DNA of 64,000 nucleotides from CAZGXM01 sp964529795 (GCA_964529795.1 CAZGXM010000002.1:37197-101196); one strand, 5' to 3'. Counted from the first letter of the stretch, positions 51,888 to 60,875 are shown. Numbers and translations are program-made. The notes: generated by a model not told the origin, from the sequence alone.

Positions 51888-53024
51888 ATGACGGAACCGG
51901 CGGAAATAATCAAGGCTTCTATAAAAAAGGACGGCACAATGACCTTTCGAGACTATATGGAGCAGGCACTGTATCACCCGCAGGCGGGTTATTACACCGT
52001 GCATCAGGACCGCTTGGGCCGGGAGGGGGATTTTTACACCAGCGTGCACGTGTCCTATTTGTTCGGGGCCATGCTGGCCCGGCAGGTTGCGGAAATGTAC
52101 CGAATAATGGGTTGCCCGCAGCCTTTCATAGTTATTGAGTTTGGTGCCGGGGACGGGATGCTGGCCCGGGATATTTTGTCCTGGCTGGCGGGAAAACACC
52201 GGGATTGTTTTCAGGATTTACAATACCGGATTGTGGAGATTAGCGCGCGGCTTGTGACAAGGCAACAGGCTACTTTGGCTGAGTATGTCCACAAGGTAAA
52301 CTGGGTGGACAAAAAAGAGCTAATCCGGCAGGGTCCCGTTGACGGGGTGGCGCTGAGCAATGAATTGATAGATGCCTTTCCCGTACACCTGCTTAAATAC
52401 TCATCCCGGGGATGGCAGGAGGCCTGGGTGGATATAGACCGGGAAGGCAAACTGGCAAAGCGGTGGCAGGGGCCTTCCCGGGACTTTCACGATTATTTTG
52501 CCTTACTGGCATGGCAACCCCGGCAGGAGGGGCAGGTGGTTGAAGCAAACCTGGCTGCTCTGGACTGGCTGGAAGCGGTTGCTTCCATTTTGCAGCGGGG
52601 GTTTGTCATTACCATTGACTACGGTTACCTGGTGGAGGAATTGGATGATCCTCGTTTCCTGGACGGGACACTTTTGTGCTATTACCGGCATAAGGTGGTA
52701 AATGACCCGCTGTCAAACGTAGGCTGGCAGGACATCACCAGCCATGCCAATTTCACCGCCTTGATGGCCGGGGGAAAACAACTGGCCCTTGAAACCACTG
52801 CTTTCATGTCCCAGTCCAAGTTTTTACTTAACCTGGGCATCATGCAGGCCGTGGAGGAAATGGCCGGGGAAGACACCGGGGAGGCGCATAAACAGGCGCT
52901 GGCGGTAAAAAAATTGGCTTTTCCCGGGGGCATGGGGGAAACCTTTAAGGTACTAATTCAACACAAGAACATAACTGAACCCCGGTTACGCTGCCTGGTA
53001 CCGTTTCACAAGCAGCTACGGTAG
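51888..53024 (+). CDS. SAM-dependent methyltransferase, MidA/NDUFAF7 family
   Basis: A 378-residue class I methyltransferase of the family known in mitochondria as NDUFAF7/MidA, a protein arginine methyltransferase for complex I. Motifs are MTFRDYMEQALYHPQAGYYT near the start, the SAM loop IEFGAGDGMLARDIL, ALSNELIDAFPVHLL and FVITIDYGYLVEEL. A bacterial target is unknown. ATG 51888 follows GGAAGGGGGAAG, directly after a terminator. Confidence 0.85.
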   Translation: MTEPAEIIKASIKKDGTMTFRDYMEQALYHPQAGYYTVHQDRLGREGDFYTSVHVSYLFGAMLARQVAEMYRIMGCPQPFIVIEFGAGDGMLARDILSWLAGKHRDCFQDLQYRIVEISARLVTRQQATLAEYVHKVNWVDKKELIRQGPVDGVALSNELIDAFPVHLLKYSSRGWQEAWVDIDREGKLAKRWQGPSRDFHDYFALLAWQPRQEGQVVEANLAALDWLEAVASILQRGFVITIDYGYLVEELDDPRFLDGTLLCYYRHKVVNDPLSNVGWQDITSHANFTALMAGGKQLALETTAFMSQSKFLLNLGIMQAVEEMAGEDTGEAHKQALAVKKLAFPGGMGETFKVLIQHKNITEPRLRCLVPFHKQLR

Positions 53025-53054
53025 AAATTGTCTGCCCAGCCATAACTTCACTTA

Positions 53055-53063
53055 TGTTATAAT
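53055..53063 (+). promoter_or_regulatory. Extended -10 promoter element
   Basis: TGTTATAAT, a perfect TGnTATAAT extended -10, lies about 30 bases before the YdjM-like gene. No good -35 is seen. Confidence 0.45.
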
Positions 53064-53093
53064 AAAAAAGTGCTGTTGGAGAGGATGATGAAA

Positions 53094-54014
53094 TTGGACC
53101 CGATTACTCACGCAGTAGCCGGGCTGGCGGTAGCAACCTTGAGCGGTGAACCGGCAAGTCTTTCCGGCCCGATCTATTTAAGTTCAATGCTGGGTGCCAT
53201 GGCCCCGGACCTGGATATATTTTTTCAACTCAAAGGCGACATGGCCTACTTGAAGTACCACCGCGGCGCCAGCCACGGGGTGTTGGGAGCAACCTTTTTC
53301 AGCCTGGGAATAATGGCTTTGCTGCATTTTTTCTTTCCCGGCGTTTCTCAGGTACAGCTGTTTTTATGGAGCTTATCAGGGGGGGTCTCCCATACAATTT
53401 TAGACCTTTTAAATTCATACGGGGCAAGGTTCCTGGCTCCCTTTTCCCGGCACAGTATCTCCTTTAACTTACTGACTATTTTCGACCCGGTGCTAATAGT
53501 ACTGTTGCTAGTTGTAATCTTTGGCAGCAGTGTGCCGGGTTGGACGGGATCGGCTGTATATTTGCTGTTTCGCTGGGCGTCTAAAACCTGTGTCAAAGCG
53601 TACCTGAAAAATGAATTTCCCGAATATGACCGCATCATCGTCATGCCGGCAATGGCGAAAAATTTTGCCTGGAGTTTCCTGGTGGACACCGGGGATTTGA
53701 TGTTTGCCGGGGAAATTCCCTTTTTTCAGTCTGACTATAAGATTAGTAAGCAGCTAAAAAAACATCGCAACAATCCGCTGGTACAGGCAGCTTTACAAAC
53801 ACCCATCGGCAGGTTATTCAGCAATTTTACGCCGTATTTTCATATAGACCTGCAGCGTCAGCGAGACCGGCATGTGGTAAGGTTTTTTGACCTGCGTTAC
53901 TATGCCAGGAAAAAGTTTCTGCATTCAGCCACCGCTATTTTTGACCAAAATATGCAGCTGCAAGAGGCGGTTTTTCAACCTTATAATGAAAATAGAAAAA
54001 TTATTGTCGATTAA
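53094..54014 (+). CDS. YdjM-like membrane-bound metal-dependent hydrolase
   Basis: A 306-residue membrane protein of the YdjM family. It begins MDPITHAVAGL, the usual signature with a metal-binding His, followed by GAMAPDLDIFF, YHRGASHGVLG and LWSLSGGVSHTILDLLNSYGA, all carrying conserved His/Asp. Four or five membrane helices follow. In related proteins a hydrolase role is assumed rather than shown. TTG 53094 is chosen because GGAGAGG is nine bases upstream and homologues start MDPITHA; ATG 53085 or 53088 are possible. Confidence 0.8.
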   Translation: MDPITHAVAGLAVATLSGEPASLSGPIYLSSMLGAMAPDLDIFFQLKGDMAYLKYHRGASHGVLGATFFSLGIMALLHFFFPGVSQVQLFLWSLSGGVSHTILDLLNSYGARFLAPFSRHSISFNLLTIFDPVLIVLLLVVIFGSSVPGWTGSAVYLLFRWASKTCVKAYLKNEFPEYDRIIVMPAMAKNFAWSFLVDTGDLMFAGEIPFFQSDYKISKQLKKHRNNPLVQAALQTPIGRLFSNFTPYFHIDLQRQRDRHVVRFFDLRYYARKKFLHSATAIFDQNMQLQEAVFQPYNENRKIIVD

Positions 54015-54060
54015 AGTGGTGGGTTAGTGTTTCGCTTGACAAATGGGGGAGGGTATACCT

Positions 54061-54747
54061 GTGAGCGGGAAAAATAAACGTGTACTTTGGACAATATTTT
54101 TAATTGCAGCTTTCTTCGTTTTTCTTACCGGTGGCCTGGCTTTGACAAGCAAAGCACTGGCTTTAAATAGCCAGGCCGTGGATTGGAAACGCCAGGTCAG
54201 GGAACTGGAAAAGCAGTTGGAGACTAAGACCGCAGAAATAAACCAGTTAAAGGATATCCTGGCAAAACTGCGCAGTGAACTCAGTTCCTCTATTGACGCG
54301 AAGCTGGACCTTGATGAAAAAATCTATGACTGGAAGGAAAAGGCTTTTGAGTACCAGCGGCAGCTGTCAGCATGGAAGACAAAAGCCGATCAATACATGC
54401 AGCAGGCAGCTGACTGGGAGCAGAAAGCAAACCGATACCAGGAAGAAGTGCACAGCTGGCAGGAAAGTATCAACAAGCTGCAGGCGGAGTTAAAAGAATG
54501 GCAGAAGGCTGCCCAAAAATACCTGGAGGACGTAAATGACTGGAAACAGAAAGCCGCACAGTACCTGCAGCAGGCAGATGACTGGAAGGAAAAAGCAGCA
54601 GATTACCAGGACGAACTGGAGGACTGGAAACAACAGGCGGCCCAGTACCGGCAAGAAGCTGCCCAGTGGGAACAGAAAGCAAAACAGTACCAGCAGGAGG
54701 CTGAGTACTGGAAGCAGCAGGCTGGCGGCAGCCAAACTGCAAATTAA
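54061..54747 (+). CDS. Membrane-anchored coiled-coil protein with a Trp/Tyr heptad ladder
   Basis: A 228-residue protein. A short basic start is followed by one membrane helix (about residues 8-30) and then a continuous coiled coil. From residue 91 to 217 there are ten Trp exactly 14 residues apart (91, 105, 119 and so on), with Tyr midway between (98, 112, 126, 154, 168, 182, 196, 210; Leu at 140). So every seventh residue is aromatic. Four residues after each aromatic comes Ala, Leu or Val, completing a core. No known family is recognised. The GTG start follows GGGAGGG. Likely a cell-surface or periplasm-facing rod; function unknown. Confidence 0.8.
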   Translation: MSGKNKRVLWTIFLIAAFFVFLTGGLALTSKALALNSQAVDWKRQVRELEKQLETKTAEINQLKDILAKLRSELSSSIDAKLDLDEKIYDWKEKAFEYQRQLSAWKTKADQYMQQAADWEQKANRYQEEVHSWQESINKLQAELKEWQKAAQKYLEDVNDWKQKAAQYLQQADDWKEKAADYQDELEDWKQQAAQYRQEAAQWEQKAKQYQQEAEYWKQQAGGSQTAN

Positions 54748-54780
54748 CTTAAGACATAACTTGCAGTTGGGTCTTTTTTT
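54735..54780 (+). terminator. Terminator overlapping the end of the coiled-coil gene
   Basis: AACTGCAA (54735-54742) pairs with TTGCAGTT (54761-54768), followed shortly by seven T residues. The stem begins inside the last codons. Confidence 0.6.
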
Positions 54781-54890
54781 ATATCAGGGGACTGAAAAAA
54801 ATGTACAACAAGTGTACTGACGCCAGTTGTTTTTAAAACCCGCACCAAAAGCAAACCACCGGGGTACGGAAAAAGAAATAGGCCATGTAA

Positions 54891-54923
54891 AACCGGGATT
54901 GGATTACACCGATCCCGGTTTTT
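54891..54923. terminator. Bidirectional terminator between convergent genes
   Basis: AACCGGGATT (54891-54900) pairs with GATCCCGGTT (54911-54920), one mismatch, with T/A runs on each side. It lies just after the dnaE2 stop on the minus strand. Confidence 0.75.
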
Positions 54924-54926
54924 AGT

Positions 54927-57900
54927 TCATAGTTCCTGGAGCGGTGTGGCGTACTGGAAAATCAGGCCGTTTTCCGCTACGATGCCGGTCACTGCCAGCG
55001 GGGGGCGGGAATGGCCGAAGATAAGGGGGCCGAAGTGCTGGTACTGCTTTTCAAACATGGTTACATCCAAAAGTCCGTACTCATCTTCCAGGGAGAAAAA
55101 CACCACTATTTTCCCGCTCCTGGTGGGAGGGCGGTGGGGGTTGACCACCTTTCCGGCAACGGTTACCGGGCTTTGTATTTTGTGCTGTTTGGCCTCGGCA
55201 GTAGACAGGATGCCCTTTTTCTCAAGCCCTGTCCTGTAACGGGCCATAAGATGCATTCGCACGTCCATATTGAGGATTTTTCTTTCCCAATCCAACTTTT
55301 CATCATTGTTAAAATCCGGGATTTCCTGTTTAAACGGCGGGGCGGTAAACATACCGTCCGTTTTCTGTGTTAAATACGGAAGCTGCCAGAGAAGCTCCCG
55401 GCGGTTGGGGTGCAGAGTGTCAAAAGCGCCGCAGAGTATCAAGTTTTCCACAACCGGGCGGGGAATTTTTACCCGCCGGCAGAAGTCCGCCGGGGAAGAA
55501 AAAGGTCGATCCTTCCGGACGGTGAGGATACTGGTCAGGCTCTGCCGGTCCATCTGGCGCACCTGGGCCAGGGAGACGCGGATGTTACCATCTTCCACCG
55601 TGAATTTCTTCCTGCTCCTGTTAATGTCCGGCAGTTTCAGAGTGATGCCCCGCCGGCGTACTTCCTGGGCAACTGTACCCGGGCTGTAGTAACCCATGGG
55701 ATAATTGCTCAATATTGCTGCAAAAAATTCTGCCGGATAGTGTGTTGACAGATAAGCGGTTTTATAGGCGGTGGTGGAAAAAGCGGCGGCATGAGCCTCG
55801 CAGAAACCGTAGCTGGCGTATCCCATGATATATGAATAAATAGTTCCCGCCGTGGCGCGGTCAATGCCGTTGGCCACCGCCTTGGCAATAAATTCCTTAC
55901 CAATTGCTTTCATTTCCTCATGGGAGCGGGCGTGGCTCATCACCTTTCTCAACCGGTCTGCCTCGCCGGGGGTAAAACCGGCGATGGCCGTGGCGATTTC
56001 AATCACCTGTTCCTGGAAAAGGACCACGCCGTAGGTCTTTTCCAGGATGGGTTTCAGTTTGGGGTGAAGGTAGGAAACCGCTTCCTCGCCCAACTTCCTG
56101 CGAATGAATGGTTCTACCATGTTGCCCTTGATGGGGCCGGGGCGAATCAGTGCCAAACTGGCCACAATATCCTCCATGTTGTTTGCCTGCAGTCTTTTTT
56201 GCAGCGCCCGCTGGGCCGGGCTTTCCAATTGAAATACGCCGATGGTGTTGCCGGAGTTTAACAGGGAGAAGGTTTCCTTATCGTTTAAAGGGATAACTTC
56301 GTAATCAAAGTTGCGGTCTCTCTGGCGGATGTTTACTGTCGCATCCTCCACGGCGGACATGGTTTTTAAGGATAACAGGTCCAGTTTCACCAGGCCCAAA
56401 TCCTCTACCCCTTCTTTATCAAACTGGGTGGTAATGACCCCCCTGGCGGAGCGTTGCAGGGGGGTGATGGTGGTGAGCGGTTCATTGCTGATTACAAGTC
56501 CGCCCAGGTGGGTGCCGTAAAAACGGGGAAATCCGGCTACTTCACGGCAGTAGCGTAACAGCTGCCGGTAGGGTTCGGGGTCCAGCTGCCGCAGCTCGGG
56601 CAGTGCCTGCCAGGCTGCCTGGATTTGGTCCGCAGGAATATGCGGCAGGCGTTTGGTCAGGGTGTCCAAAAGTGGCTCCGGCAGGTCTATGGCTTTACCC
56701 AGGTCCCTGACGGCAGAACGGGCATGATAGGTATTGAAGGTGCACACGCTGGCCACCCTATCCTTGCCGTAGGTATTGAATACGTAGGCAGCTACCTTAT
56801 CCCGGCGGCGGGAATCGATATCCAGGTCAATGTCCGGCTGTTCCGCTCGCTCCGTGCTCATAAAGCGTTCAAAGAGCAGGTTGCGGTGATAGGCATCCAC
56901 CTCGGTCAGTCCCAGACAGTAGGCAACCACCGAGTCTGCCGCCGAACCGCGCCCGGCAAAACGAATTCCTTCTTTTCGGGCATAGCGGGCCACATCCCAC
57001 ACCAACAAAAAGTATTCACAAAAGCCCAAAGCAGAAATTATGTTCAGTTCATGCTCCAGGCGGCGGGCCAGGCCGGTGTCAATTTTCCCATAGCGTCGCC
57101 GGGCGCCGGAAAAGCTCAGCCGGTACAGTGCACCAGCGGGGTCGGTCCCTTTTAAAAAAGATATTTTCGGAAAACGACGCCTGTGAGCATTAAAGACCGG
57201 CTGGCAGCGACTGGCAATTTCTGTCGTGTTGACCACGGCCCCGGGGTATTGACGGAAAAGTTCTGCCATGATCGCGGCGGACTTCAGATAATACTCCCCG
57301 TGCAAATGCCGCTGGGGATGTACGGAATTCAGTGTGGTCAGGGTACGTACGCAGGTCAAGAGGTCCTGAAGATGAAAGCGTTCTTTGCTGTGATAATGCA
57401 CGTTGTTGGTGGCTACCAGGCCGATGTCCAGTTCTGCCGCCAGCTGGGCCAGGTGCCGGTTTAACGATTTGCTCCCCGGCAACAGAGGTGGTTCCAGTTC
57501 CAAAAAGAACCGGTCTTTACCAAGGTCTTGCCGGAAACGCCGGGCAACGGCCAGGGCCTCTTGAAAACGCCCCCGGAGAATCAAGCAAGGAATTTCCCCC
57601 CGCCGGCAGCCGGAAAGAACGATGACGCTGCCGCATTCCTTCAGGTTATCCCAGGTAACCCGGGGGTTGCCCCGGGGAAAATCCAGGTGTGCCCGGGTGA
57701 GCAGCCGGCAGATGCCGGCATATCCTTGGGCATTTTCCGCCAGCAGCACCAGGTGGCAGCCGCTTTCTGTGGTTACCTCCACTCCTTGAATGGGTTTAAT
57801 GCCGTTAGCCACTGCCTCTCTGTAAAAGGATACGGCTGCCGAAACATTATTGTGGTCAGTCAGGGCCAGGGCAGGCATGTTTAAGGCGGCAGCGGTGCGT

Positions 57901-57974
57901 ACCAGTTCTCTGACGCTGCTGGCACCGTCCAGGAATGAAAAATTGCTGTGGCAGTGCAGGTGGATAAAAGACAT
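54927..57974 (-). CDS. dnaE2: Error-prone DNA polymerase III alpha subunit
   Basis: A 1015-residue C-family polymerase. It begins with a PHP domain (MSFIHLHCHSNFSFLDG), followed by the palm with catalytic Asp in PDIDLDIDSRRR, the RFAGRGSAADSVVAY and YGTHLGGLVIS segments, GVFQLESPAQR, the KTYGVVLFQEQVIEIA finger region and a C-terminal OB-fold. Length and an imuB partner mark it as DnaE2, the SOS translesion polymerase, not the replicative DnaE. ATG 57974 is preferred, with GCGAGG eight bases before it; longer frames to 58193 run through the small gene upstream. Third gene of the LexA-controlled cassette. Confidence 0.9.
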   Translation of the reverse strand: MSFIHLHCHSNFSFLDGASSVRELVRTAAALNMPALALTDHNNVSAAVSFYREAVANGIKPIQGVEVTTESGCHLVLLAENAQGYAGICRLLTRAHLDFPRGNPRVTWDNLKECGSVIVLSGCRRGEIPCLILRGRFQEALAVARRFRQDLGKDRFFLELEPPLLPGSKSLNRHLAQLAAELDIGLVATNNVHYHSKERFHLQDLLTCVRTLTTLNSVHPQRHLHGEYYLKSAAIMAELFRQYPGAVVNTTEIASRCQPVFNAHRRRFPKISFLKGTDPAGALYRLSFSGARRRYGKIDTGLARRLEHELNIISALGFCEYFLLVWDVARYARKEGIRFAGRGSAADSVVAYCLGLTEVDAYHRNLLFERFMSTERAEQPDIDLDIDSRRRDKVAAYVFNTYGKDRVASVCTFNTYHARSAVRDLGKAIDLPEPLLDTLTKRLPHIPADQIQAAWQALPELRQLDPEPYRQLLRYCREVAGFPRFYGTHLGGLVISNEPLTTITPLQRSARGVITTQFDKEGVEDLGLVKLDLLSLKTMSAVEDATVNIRQRDRNFDYEVIPLNDKETFSLLNSGNTIGVFQLESPAQRALQKRLQANNMEDIVASLALIRPGPIKGNMVEPFIRRKLGEEAVSYLHPKLKPILEKTYGVVLFQEQVIEIATAIAGFTPGEADRLRKVMSHARSHEEMKAIGKEFIAKAVANGIDRATAGTIYSYIMGYASYGFCEAHAAAFSTTAYKTAYLSTHYPAEFFAAILSNYPMGYYSPGTVAQEVRRRGITLKLPDINRSRKKFTVEDGNIRVSLAQVRQMDRQSLTSILTVRKDRPFSSPADFCRRVKIPRPVVENLILCGAFDTLHPNRRELLWQLPYLTQKTDGMFTAPPFKQEIPDFNNDEKLDWERKILNMDVRMHLMARYRTGLEKKGILSTAEAKQHKIQSPVTVAGKVVNPHRPPTRSGKIVVFFSLEDEYGLLDVTMFEKQYQHFGPLIFGHSRPPLAVTGIVAENGLIFQYATPLQEL

Positions 57975-57987
57975 GTCAGCATCCTCG

Positions 57988-58224
57988 CTAATCATAAATT
58001 TTGTATATTCTCCACTGCTTTTCCTGCCGGTAAAGCTCCACCATGCCGTTATCCGCGGTTGCGACCCTGACGAAAAACTTTTCTGCCTCTCCCTGCCACC
58101 AGCAGCCCGCATCCCACCACTGGTCCAGAATTTCAACAATGGCATACCGGCGCCCCCGCCAGCAAAAACGTTCCGGCAGGGGACTGCCTTCAACGATTAC
58201 GGGAAGGTCCATTAATTTAGACAC
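57988..58224 (-). CDS. Small Trp-rich protein of the imuB-dnaE2 cassette
   Basis: A 78-residue protein starting with GTG at 58224, overlapping the end of imuB by 8 bases and ending 13 bases before dnaE2. It is beta-rich and aromatic: RFCWRGRRYAIVEILDQWWD, CWWQGEAEKFFVRV and WRIYKIYD. It resembles the short domain I recall as DUF6504, found near Y-family polymerase genes, with no assigned role. ImuA, the usual third member, is not present, and this gene takes its place in the operon. Confidence 0.75.
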   Translation of the reverse strand: MSKLMDLPVIVEGSPLPERFCWRGRRYAIVEILDQWWDAGCWWQGEAEKFFVRVATADNGMVELYRQEKQWRIYKIYD

Positions 58225-59254
58225 TGTTATCGATCCCCTTTTCCCGGGCGCGCAAGGGGTCCCAAAAGGCCAACAACTGTTCCCGCCGGCTGGGCAGGAG
58301 GTGTTTTCCCCAGTTTACCGCGCCGGGATGGTATTTTAAGGACAGGGTTTCGCATACCTGGAGCAGCCGGTCCTGTTTTTTCTCTTGCTGAGTAATGGTG
58401 GTCAGGGCGAAAAGGTCCAGCTGCTCCCGGTGCGGGGGGAGCAACTGGCTTACCGCCAGTCCCAGCTTTTGCAGCTCACCGGCGGGCTGCAGTTCTCGCA
58501 ATAAAGCGGTAGCGGCGGCGGACAAACTGTCTTTACTGTGCTTGGGGCGGCTAAAGTGGTGTGCAGTGGTCAATTGTTTTCCCTCAGCAGTAACGGTCAG
58601 TGCAATTCGCCTGCAGGAAAAGTCATGTTTTTCCAGCAAATCTGCCAGTATTTTTGCCCCCCTGCTGACCAGGCTGAACAGTTTTTCCGGCGGCAGGTCC
58701 GTAACTTCCTGCTCCCATATCAGTTGGGGCGGGGGGTAAAGTGCCTGAATTTTTTCCCTGTCCTGTCCCCTGCTGTAGTGATACAGCAAATAACCGTCGC
58801 TGCCGAACCGGGCAGTGAGGGTGTCCAGGGAAAGCCGGGCTGCTTCACCCAGGGTATTGATGCCCAGCGCGTGCAGTTTACTGATCACTGCACGGGAAAA
58901 AGGCCAGAGAGAGGATACCGGCAGGCAAGCAGCGACATCCTTTTCCTTACCCCGGGGAATCACTGCTGTCCCCGGAGCAACAATTTTCAAGCCCTGTGCC
59001 AGCAGGAGGTTTCTGGGAGCAGGAATTGGGCAGACGGCTTTTGCTAAAAACTTGCTTTGAGATATTCCCAAGTGCTGTATGTGCTGGGGGTACCGGGAAT
59101 AAACGGTTTTTATCAATTTGAAAGGTTCCCGGCGCCCCAAGTCCAAAAAGAATTCCGTTTCTGTCAGTGGTTGGATAACGGGAGTCAGGGAATAACAGAA
59201 AGCGGGAAAATTTACCAGTTTTTCTTTGGTTTTCAGGTAACAGAGCCAGGGCAT
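58217..59254 (-). CDS. imuB: ImuB-like inactive Y-family polymerase
   Basis: A 345-residue protein resembling the catalytically dead Y-family polymerase ImuB, the hub that brings DnaE2 to the sliding clamp. The region matching the active-site SxDE motif reads TETEFFLDLG, and the N-terminal strand with the first catalytic Asp is absent. Later parts fit the thumb and little finger, including HALGINTLGEAARLS and GSDGYLLYHYSRGQD. A possible clamp-binding QLDLFAL motif follows. ATG 59254 is chosen, with GGTGGTG six bases before it; a TTG at 59269 falls inside the LexA box. First gene of the cassette. Confidence 0.82.
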   Translation of the reverse strand: MPWLCYLKTKEKLVNFPAFCYSLTPVIQPLTETEFFLDLGRREPFKLIKTVYSRYPQHIQHLGISQSKFLAKAVCPIPAPRNLLLAQGLKIVAPGTAVIPRGKEKDVAACLPVSSLWPFSRAVISKLHALGINTLGEAARLSLDTLTARFGSDGYLLYHYSRGQDREKIQALYPPPQLIWEQEVTDLPPEKLFSLVSRGAKILADLLEKHDFSCRRIALTVTAEGKQLTTAHHFSRPKHSKDSLSAAATALLRELQPAGELQKLGLAVSQLLPPHREQLDLFALTTITQQEKKQDRLLQVCETLSLKYHPGAVNWGKHLLPSRREQLLAFWDPLRAREKGIDNSV

Positions 59255-59266
59255 ATCCATCACCAC

Positions 59267-59280
59267 CAAACTTATGTTCG
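59267..59280 (-). promoter_or_regulatory. LexA box (SOS operator) of imuB-dnaE2
   Basis: Minus strand CGAACATAAGTTTG matches the Firmicute LexA box CGAAC-N4-GTTYG closely. It lies just downstream of the -10 element, over the transcription start, so LexA binding would block initiation. Confidence 0.8.
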
Positions 59281-59285
59281 ATTAC

Positions 59286-59314
59286 ATTATAAATAGGTTT
59301 CAATACTCCGTCAA
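59286..59314 (-). promoter_or_regulatory. Sigma-A promoter of the imuB-dnaE2 cassette
   Basis: On the minus strand TTGACG (59314-59309), a spacer of exactly 17 bases, and a perfect TATAAT (59291-59286). Predicted start near 59279 gives a leader of only about 25 bases before ATG 59254. Confidence 0.85.
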
Positions 59315-59522
59315 GTTGGTGGCGATGGAAAATAAAGCAAACCTGCATGATTGAACCTGCAGGTCACATTCTTGACAAAGTGTCAGCGCGTATTTGAGCC
59401 GGCCGGGGCCGGTCAAGGTTATTTTTCCCCAAAAACAGTATTACCATTTATAGTTCAACACGAATAATGTCAAAAATGAATATTTTTTACCGGCAAATGC
59501 CATATACTGCTTTTTGACAATA

Positions 59523-59531
59523 TGTTATAAT
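59523..59531 (+). promoter_or_regulatory. Extended -10 promoter upstream of dacF
   Basis: TGTTATAAT gives a perfect TGnTATAAT about 35 bases before the dacF ATG. A TTGACA just before it is too close to serve as its -35. The rest of 59315-59522 holds only short palindromes such as ACCTGCAGGT and no gene. Confidence 0.5.
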
Positions 59532-59565
59532 TTACACTAGGTGATTTTTAGCCGGGAGGTCAATA

Positions 59566-60801
59566 ATGCTTAAAAAGCTGCTTAACATAATTTTTCTGTT
59601 GGGGATTATCATCTGGCAAGTTGCTTTACCCGCCTGGGCGGAGGCGGATATTGATATCAAGGGCGAGACTGCTGTGTTAATTGACCAGCAAACAGGCAGG
59701 GTTTTATATGAAAAGGAGGCTGACCGGAAATGGGCTCCGGCCAGTACGACCAAAATATTAACTGCGCTTATTGCTCTGGAGAAAGGCAACCTCAATGATA
59801 TAGTAACGATATCCAAAAATGCCGCGGCAACGGAAGGAACTGAAGTTTGGCTGGTGGAAGGTGAAAAACAGCCTCTGGAAAATTTGCTCTATGCGATGAT
59901 GTTAAACTCAGCTAACGACGCGGCCGTGGCTGTAGCGGAACATATTGGCGGTTCGGTGGCAGGCTTTGCCCGGTTAATGAATGAAAAGGTCCGGGAACTG
60001 GGTCTTACAGGTTCCCATTTCAGTAATCCCCATGGATTAACTGCGCCGGACCACTATACCACAGCTTATGATATGGCCATGATTGCTCGCGAAGCGATGA
60101 AAATTCCTAAATTCCGGGATATTGTGGTGACTCAGACCAGACCCTGGCATGGCGAAGACTGGAACAGCAAACTTGCCAACCTGAACCGGATGCTCAGCTA
60201 TTATCCCGGTTCAACCGGCATTAAAACCGGTTATACCTCTGAATCGGGGTACTGCCTGGTTGCCTCTGCCGCCCGTAACGGGAAAAGTTTTATTGCCGTA
60301 GTTTTTGGCAGCGGCGAAAAATCTGTGTGGCAGGACGCAGAAGAACTGCTGGATTACGGTTTTAACAACTTTGACCATGTTTCCCTGGTAAAGGAGGGAG
60401 AGGAAATTGTCACTCTCAATGTAGGTGACGGGGACAACCCCAGGGAATTGAAGTTGGTAGCCAAAGGGGAGTTTTCTTACCTGGTTGGGGGGAAAGAAGT
60501 GGCTTTGCCTGAGCGTAAGTTATTTTTGGAAAAAATTGCTCTACCTATCGATAAGGGCAGTAGCTTGGGTTATGTTGCTTTTATGGTTGAAGGCAGAGAA
60601 GTGGGAAGAATACCGGTTATAGCCTCTCAAAGTATAGATAAACCTGTTACCTGGCTGGACTGGTGGGTCCGGTTTACCTGGGTGGTGGTGGGATTTTTGC
60701 TTTTCCGTTTCTTTATCCGTTACCTGCAAAAAAGACGTAAGCGTAAAAAGATCTATGCCAGCTACAGGAGGCGGGGTTATCACCGGACGGGCCGGTATTA
60801 G
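59566..60801 (+). CDS. dacF: D-alanyl-D-alanine carboxypeptidase (penicillin-binding protein)
   Basis: A 411-residue low-molecular-weight PBP that trims the terminal D-Ala of peptidoglycan stem peptides. A signal peptide (cleavage near PAWAEA) leads to the serine peptidase domain with SxxK as ASTTK, SxN as SAND and KTG as IKTGYT. A C-terminal membrane helix (RFTWVVVGFLLFRFFI) and basic tail anchor it. The combination matches DacF/DacB-type enzymes of spore-formers. ATG follows CGGGAGG. Confidence 0.88.
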   Translation: MLKKLLNIIFLLGIIIWQVALPAWAEADIDIKGETAVLIDQQTGRVLYEKEADRKWAPASTTKILTALIALEKGNLNDIVTISKNAAATEGTEVWLVEGEKQPLENLLYAMMLNSANDAAVAVAEHIGGSVAGFARLMNEKVRELGLTGSHFSNPHGLTAPDHYTTAYDMAMIAREAMKIPKFRDIVVTQTRPWHGEDWNSKLANLNRMLSYYPGSTGIKTGYTSESGYCLVASAARNGKSFIAVVFGSGEKSVWQDAEELLDYGFNNFDHVSLVKEGEEIVTLNVGDGDNPRELKLVAKGEFSYLVGGKEVALPERKLFLEKIALPIDKGSSLGYVAFMVEGREVGRIPVIASQSIDKPVTWLDWWVRFTWVVVGFLLFRFFIRYLQKRRKRKKIYASYRRRGYHRTGRY

Positions 60802-60875
60802 ATTGAGCGGCTTTACTGCCGGGCGGGGCCGGCGCTTTCGCAGGGATTTATTTCAATGATTACCAGCTGACATTT

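Noticed and set aside
53094..54014. YdjM-like protein as part of the SOS response because relatives are called LexA-regulated or LexA-binding
   Set aside because: No LexA box is seen upstream; only an extended -10 element is present.
59514..59531. TTGACA and TATAAT upstream of dacF read as a -35/-10 pair
   Set aside because: They are separated by only six bases; the TATAAT more likely works as an extended -10.
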